Assembly: GCA_965202905.1 (NCBI GenBank)
Contig: OZ241868.1
Span: forward strand, 2,790,001 to 2,854,000
Source: CAYFYS01 sp965202905
GTDB lineage: Bacteria; Pseudomonadota; Alphaproteobacteria; MPNO01
Length of the DNA: 64,000 nt
Direction: 5' to 3'
The notes beneath the pieces were generated by a model. The model had not been told where the DNA came from. It saw nothing but the letters and a program-made list of their open reading frames with translations, and searched no databases. The position numbers were made by a program, and so were the translations under genes. Each line of letters starts with the position of its first letter. Within the stretch, counting starts at the first letter, position 1. Below are positions 61,015 through 64,000 of the stretch, piece by piece.

Positions 61015-61090
61015 GTCCCCTTCGTCTAGTGGCCCAGGACATCGGCCTCTCACGCCGAAAACAGGGGTTCGAGTCCCCTAGGGGACGCCA
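61015..61090 (+). tRNA. tRNA-Glu (CUC)
   Basis: A 76-base cloverleaf with encoded CCA and the GTCCCCTTCGTCTAG start typical of Glu tRNA. The anticodon arm is TCGGC-CTCTCAC-GCCGA, giving anticodon CTC (glutamate GAG). Confidence 0.95.
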
Positions 61091-61454
61091 TTCCGCCCGG
61101 AAGCTGAACGAACCAACGAAAACAATGCTTCGCGGACAGGCGTCGATTGGCCGTACCACACACCCCGGCCGCACGCGTCGGCCCCACACCGAAGCCGGTG
61201 CCAGAGCGGCAATGACGGCGTCGCGCCGAACGATCGCCGTCAGGCAACCAAGGGAAATTACAGACTCGGGTTGGCGCGCTCGCCCCGATCCGCACCGGAT
61301 CGGCGGGCGGCCGCGGCCGCCCGGGGCGCGGGCGGTCCGGCAGTTCCGGCCGTCATCGCGCGTCGTTAGCCGGAGCTTGACAAACACCCGCGATAAGGGA
61401 CAAAGACCTGGAACCGGTACGATTTTCCGCCGCCCGCGGAGCCCGCCACGTTCC
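61091..61454. other. Intergenic stretch before otsB, no gene seen
   Basis: The 364 bases after tRNA-Glu have no supported gene on either strand. TTGACA at 61377-61382 could be a -35 element for otsB, but the best -10 at 17-base spacing is a weak ACAAAG. The otsB ribosome site is weak. Confidence 0.45.
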
Positions 61455-62252
61455 ATGAAAACCGATTATGTCCTGCCAGACCCGGCCGACGACTGGGCGT
61501 TGTTCCTCGATGTCGACGGGACGCTGCTCGAAATCGCTGACCGGCCGGATTCGGTGTGCGTGGACCCGCGCCTGCTGTCCATCCTGTCCGCGCTGCCCGG
61601 ACGGTTCGACGGCGCGCTGGCGCTGGTGAGCGGCCGGTCGCTGGAAACCCTGGACCGGTTCTTCGCGCCGCTGAAGCTCATCGCCGCCGGGCTGCACGGG
61701 CTGGAGCGGCGCAACCGGGACGGCGTTATCCATCGCGTGGCGTTCGATCGGACCGGCGCCGCCGAGGCCCGCGCCGCGCTGTCCGCCTTCGCCGCGGACG
61801 ACGCCCGGCTGATGATCGAGGATAAGGGGGCGGCGATCGCGCTTCACTACCGCGGCGCCCCCGAGCGCGGGCCGCAATGCGAACGATTCGTCGCCGGGCT
61901 GGCGGGCCGGCTCGGCCCAGGCTTCGTCCTGCAGCGCGGCAAGATGGTCCTGGAGATCCGCCCGTGCGGGCCGGACAAGGGTGATGTCGTGACCGCGTAC
62001 TGCGCCGAGCCGCCGTTCGCCGGCCGGCGTCCGGTATTCATCGGCGACGACGTCACCGACGAAGATGCGTTTCGCGCGGTCAATCGGGCTGGCGGGCATT
62101 CGATTCGGGTCGGCGCGCCGAGCGTCGGCGAGGCGGTCTGGCATGTCGCCAGCGTCGGCGCGCTGCGCGCCTGGCTTGCCGGCGTCGCCGGGCTCGAGTG
62201 CGTCGGGGGCGAACCCGACAGGCCCGGCGCGCGCCTGGACGCAGCGACGTGA
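61455..62252 (+). CDS. otsB: Trehalose-6-phosphate phosphatase
   Basis: The 265-residue HAD phosphatase has motif I FLDVDGTLLEIA (nucleophile Asp near residue 19), motif II SGRSLETLDRF, then HGLERR, and motif III/IV Lys in PDKGDVV with VFIGDDVTDEDAF. It removes phosphate from trehalose-6-phosphate. The frame is open far upstream through the tRNA, but ATG at 61455 gives the family N-terminus. Its stop overlaps a GTG start of the GH15 gene (GTGA), so the two are coupled. TreT at 23631 is an independent trehalose route. Confidence 0.92.
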   Translation: MKTDYVLPDPADDWALFLDVDGTLLEIADRPDSVCVDPRLLSILSALPGRFDGALALVSGRSLETLDRFFAPLKLIAAGLHGLERRNRDGVIHRVAFDRTGAAEARAALSAFAADDARLMIEDKGAAIALHYRGAPERGPQCERFVAGLAGRLGPGFVLQRGKMVLEIRPCGPDKGDVVTAYCAEPPFAGRRPVFIGDDVTDEDAFRAVNRAGGHSIRVGAPSVGEAVWHVASVGALRAWLAGVAGLECVGGEPDRPGARLDAAT

Positions 62253-64000
62253 GCACACTCGATCTCGCCGTCATCGGCAATTGCAGCTTCAGCGCGCTCA
62301 TTGACCGCGAGGCGAACATCGTGTGGTCCTGCGTGCCGCGGTTCGACGGCGATCCGGTGTTCTGCTCGCTGCTCGACGGCGCCGACGGGATCGGCCATTT
62401 CGATATCGTTCTGGACGACTTCGCGCGCTCGGAGCAGCATTATTTGCACAACACGGCTCTGCTGGTGACCACGCTCTATGACAGCCACGGCTCGGCGGTC
62501 GAGATCACCGACTTCGCGCCGCGCTTCAAGCAGCACGGCCGGCTCTATCGTCCGGTGATGATCGTTCGCCAGCTCTGCCCGGTGATCGGCAACCCGCGCA
62601 TCCGCATCCGTCTGCGTCCGGCCTCGGATTACGGCAGCCGGCGCCCCGAACTGACCCACGGCAGCAATCACGTCCGCTACGTCCTGTCGACCGCGACGCT
62701 GCGGCTGACCACCGACGTGCCGCTCTCCTTCCTGCTGGAGGAAGTCCCCTTCGTGCTGGAGGAAAGCTGCACGCTGCTGCTGGGGCCGGACGAGACGCTG
62801 AACCGGCCGATCGCCGAGGCCGGCCGGACCTTCCACGAGGAGACCGCGGACTACTGGCGCGAATGGACCCGGTTCCTGTCGCTGCCCTTCGAGTGGCAGG
62901 CCGAGGTCATCCGTGCGGCCATCACGCTGAAGCTGTGCAGCTTCGAGGAGACCGGCGCGATCATCGCCGCGATGACCACCTCGATCCCCGAGGCGCCGGA
63001 TAGCGGGCGCAACTGGGACTACCGCTATTGCTGGCTGCGCGACTCCTATTTCGTCGTCCACGCGCTGAACCGCCTGGGCGCGACCCGGACGATGGAGGAT
63101 TTTCTCCGCTACATCACCAACGTCGCGGCCTCGGCCGATAGCGGGCACTTGCAACCGGTCTACAGCATCACCCTGGGCGCAAGGCTGATCGAGCAGGTCC
63201 AGACCGCGTTGGTCGGATACCGCGGCATGGGGCCGGTTCGCGTCGGCAACCAGGCCTACGAGCATTTGCAGAACGACGTTTACGGCAGCGTGATCCTCGC
63301 CGCCGCCCAGATGTTCTTCGATCAGCGCCTGGCGCAGCCCGGCAACGTGCGCATCTTCGAGCGGCTGGAATCGATTGGCGAGCAGGCGGTTCAGGTTTAC
63401 GACCGGCCCGACGCCGGGCTTTGGGAATTCCGCTCGATCGCCAAGGTGCACACGTTCTCGGCCGTGATGTGCTGGGTCGCCTGCGACCGGCTGGCGCGCA
63501 TCGCGGCCCGGCTGGGACTCGACGCCCGCGTCGGATACTGGCGCGGCCACGCCGACGAGATGCACGCGACGATCTGCCGGAACGCCTGGAACGCCGGGAT
63601 GAACTCCTTCGCGGAGGGCTTCGGCGGCGCCGATGTCGATGCGAGCCTGCTGCTGCTCGGCGACCTGGGCTTCGTCGAGGGATGCGATCCCCGCTTCGTC
63701 GGCACCGTCGAGGCGGTCGAATCGGCGCTGCGCGCGGGCGACTACCTGTTCCGCTACCGCACCGAGGACGATTTCGGGACCCCGGAGACCTCGTTCACGA
63801 TCTGCACGTTCTGGTACATCGACGCGCTGGCGACGATAGGGCGGCGCGACGAGGCGCGGCGGTTGTTCGAAAATATCCTGTCCTGCCGCAACCATGTCGG
63901 GTTACTGTCGGAAGATTTGAACCCAAGCACCCGGGAGCTGTGGGGCAACTTCCCCCAGACCTACTCGATGGTCGGCATGATCTCCTCTGCGATGCGGTTG
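62249..64000 (+). CDS. Glycoside hydrolase family 15 protein (glucoamylase/trehalase-like), partial at right edge
   Basis: 584 codons are open to the window end. The N-terminal domain begins LDLAVIGNCSFSALIDREAN, with VWSCVPRFDGDPVFCSLLDG. The catalytic (alpha/alpha)6 barrel starts around residue 210 with SGRNWDYRYCWLRDSYFVVH, which holds the family Asp/Trp/Arg residues, and includes DLGFVEGCDPRFVGTVEAVE. GH15 members act on alpha-glucans or trehalose. The gene overlaps otsB and, in relatives, an otsA follows, so it probably belongs to trehalose metabolism. The C-terminal general base is beyond the window. Confidence 0.9.
   Translation, partial: MSTLDLAVIGNCSFSALIDREANIVWSCVPRFDGDPVFCSLLDGADGIGHFDIVLDDFARSEQHYLHNTALLVTTLYDSHGSAVEITDFAPRFKQHGRLYRPVMIVRQLCPVIGNPRIRIRLRPASDYGSRRPELTHGSNHVRYVLSTATLRLTTDVPLSFLLEEVPFVLEESCTLLLGPDETLNRPIAEAGRTFHEETADYWREWTRFLSLPFEWQAEVIRAAITLKLCSFEETGAIIAAMTTSIPEAPDSGRNWDYRYCWLRDSYFVVHALNRLGATRTMEDFLRYITNVAASADSGHLQPVYSITLGARLIEQVQTALVGYRGMGPVRVGNQAYEHLQNDVYGSVILAAAQMFFDQRLAQPGNVRIFERLESIGEQAVQVYDRPDAGLWEFRSIAKVHTFSAVMCWVACDRLARIAARLGLDARVGYWRGHADEMHATICRNAWNAGMNSFAEGFGGADVDASLLLLGDLGFVEGCDPRFVGTVEAVESALRAGDYLFRYRTEDDFGTPETSFTICTFWYIDALATIGRRDEARRLFENILSCRNHVGLLSEDLNPSTRELWGNFPQTYSMVGMISSAMRL

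Noticed and set aside
61377..61405. TTGACA as an otsB promoter
   Set aside because: The -35 is perfect, but the only -10 at proper spacing is poor, and sigma-70 boxes are frequent by chance.

Overview
This is high-GC (roughly two-thirds G+C) chromosomal DNA that looks like an alphaproteobacterium, most likely Rhodospirillales-like. The evidence is gene order and protein character. The left end carries hemE / ppsR-aroE-coaE-dnaQ-secB, the arrangement that flanks the replication origin in Caulobacter and relatives. The right half carries hflKC-degP-miaA-ilvBN-ilvC and leuA-mreBCD-mrdA-rodA. Coding density is high, and no rRNA, CRISPR array or intact insertion sequence was seen. Three tRNA genes are present (CAU, Lys-CUU, Glu-CUC).

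Layout. 1-623: start of hemE (reverse) and a non-coding stretch with DnaA-box-like motifs, a candidate chromosomal origin. 624-4772: ppsR, aroE, coaE, dnaQ forward; secB and a histidine phosphatase reverse. 5034-7943: a TRAP transporter whose binding protein converges on its two membrane subunits across a strong terminator. 8121-14557: a tRNA, two tiny membrane ORFs, ctaB, and an aa3-type cytochrome c oxidase operon (subunits II, I, two III-like, IV). 14567-16993: a three-gene reverse operon (62-aa membrane protein, cupredoxin-like protein, 610-aa polytopic membrane protein). 16994-18947: a gene-poor scar with remnants of a thiamine-diphosphate decarboxylase, short repeats, and one well-formed 54-codon gene that resembles an orphan RiPP precursor.

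18948-25804: a stress and storage block: UspA, a conserved hypothetical protein, a Crp/Fnr regulator, an OmpR-type response regulator, a CBS-BON protein, GalT, a TreT-like glycosyltransferase and PPK2. 25880-39703: a catabolic island: ATP-dependent hydantoinase/oxoprolinase A and B, two luciferase-like flavin monooxygenases, an FAD oxidoreductase, a threonine-synthase-like PLP enzyme, a ketopantoate-reductase-like protein, an ornithine-cyclodeaminase-like protein, a divergent cyclic amidohydrolase and an Asp/Glu-racemase-fold protein. The last two lack family catalytic residues. An AT-rich broken gene (32793-33113) sits inside the island. The set suggests opening and trimming of a small N-heterocycle or cyclic imide; the substrate cannot be read from the sequence.

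39768-47334: DUF4169, MBL hydrolase, Mrp/ApbC, HflK-HflC, DUF2065, DegP, and MiaA with an apparent CTG start. 47485-52845: branched-chain amino acid synthesis (ilvB, ilvN, ilvC, leuA), with a terminator/attenuator before ilvB and overlapping alternative hairpins before leuA. 52852-58412: the rod-shape elongasome operon mreB-mreC-mreD-mrdA-rodA. 58478-61090: tRNA-Lys, rpoH, an RluD-type pseudouridine synthase, a small membrane protein and tRNA-Glu. 61455-64000: otsB and the start of a GH15 glucoamylase-like gene.

Most informative points: the probable oriC at the left edge, the orphan RiPP-like gene, two catalytically altered enzymes in adjacent genes, the cupredoxin/membrane-protein operon, and miaA initiation at CTG.
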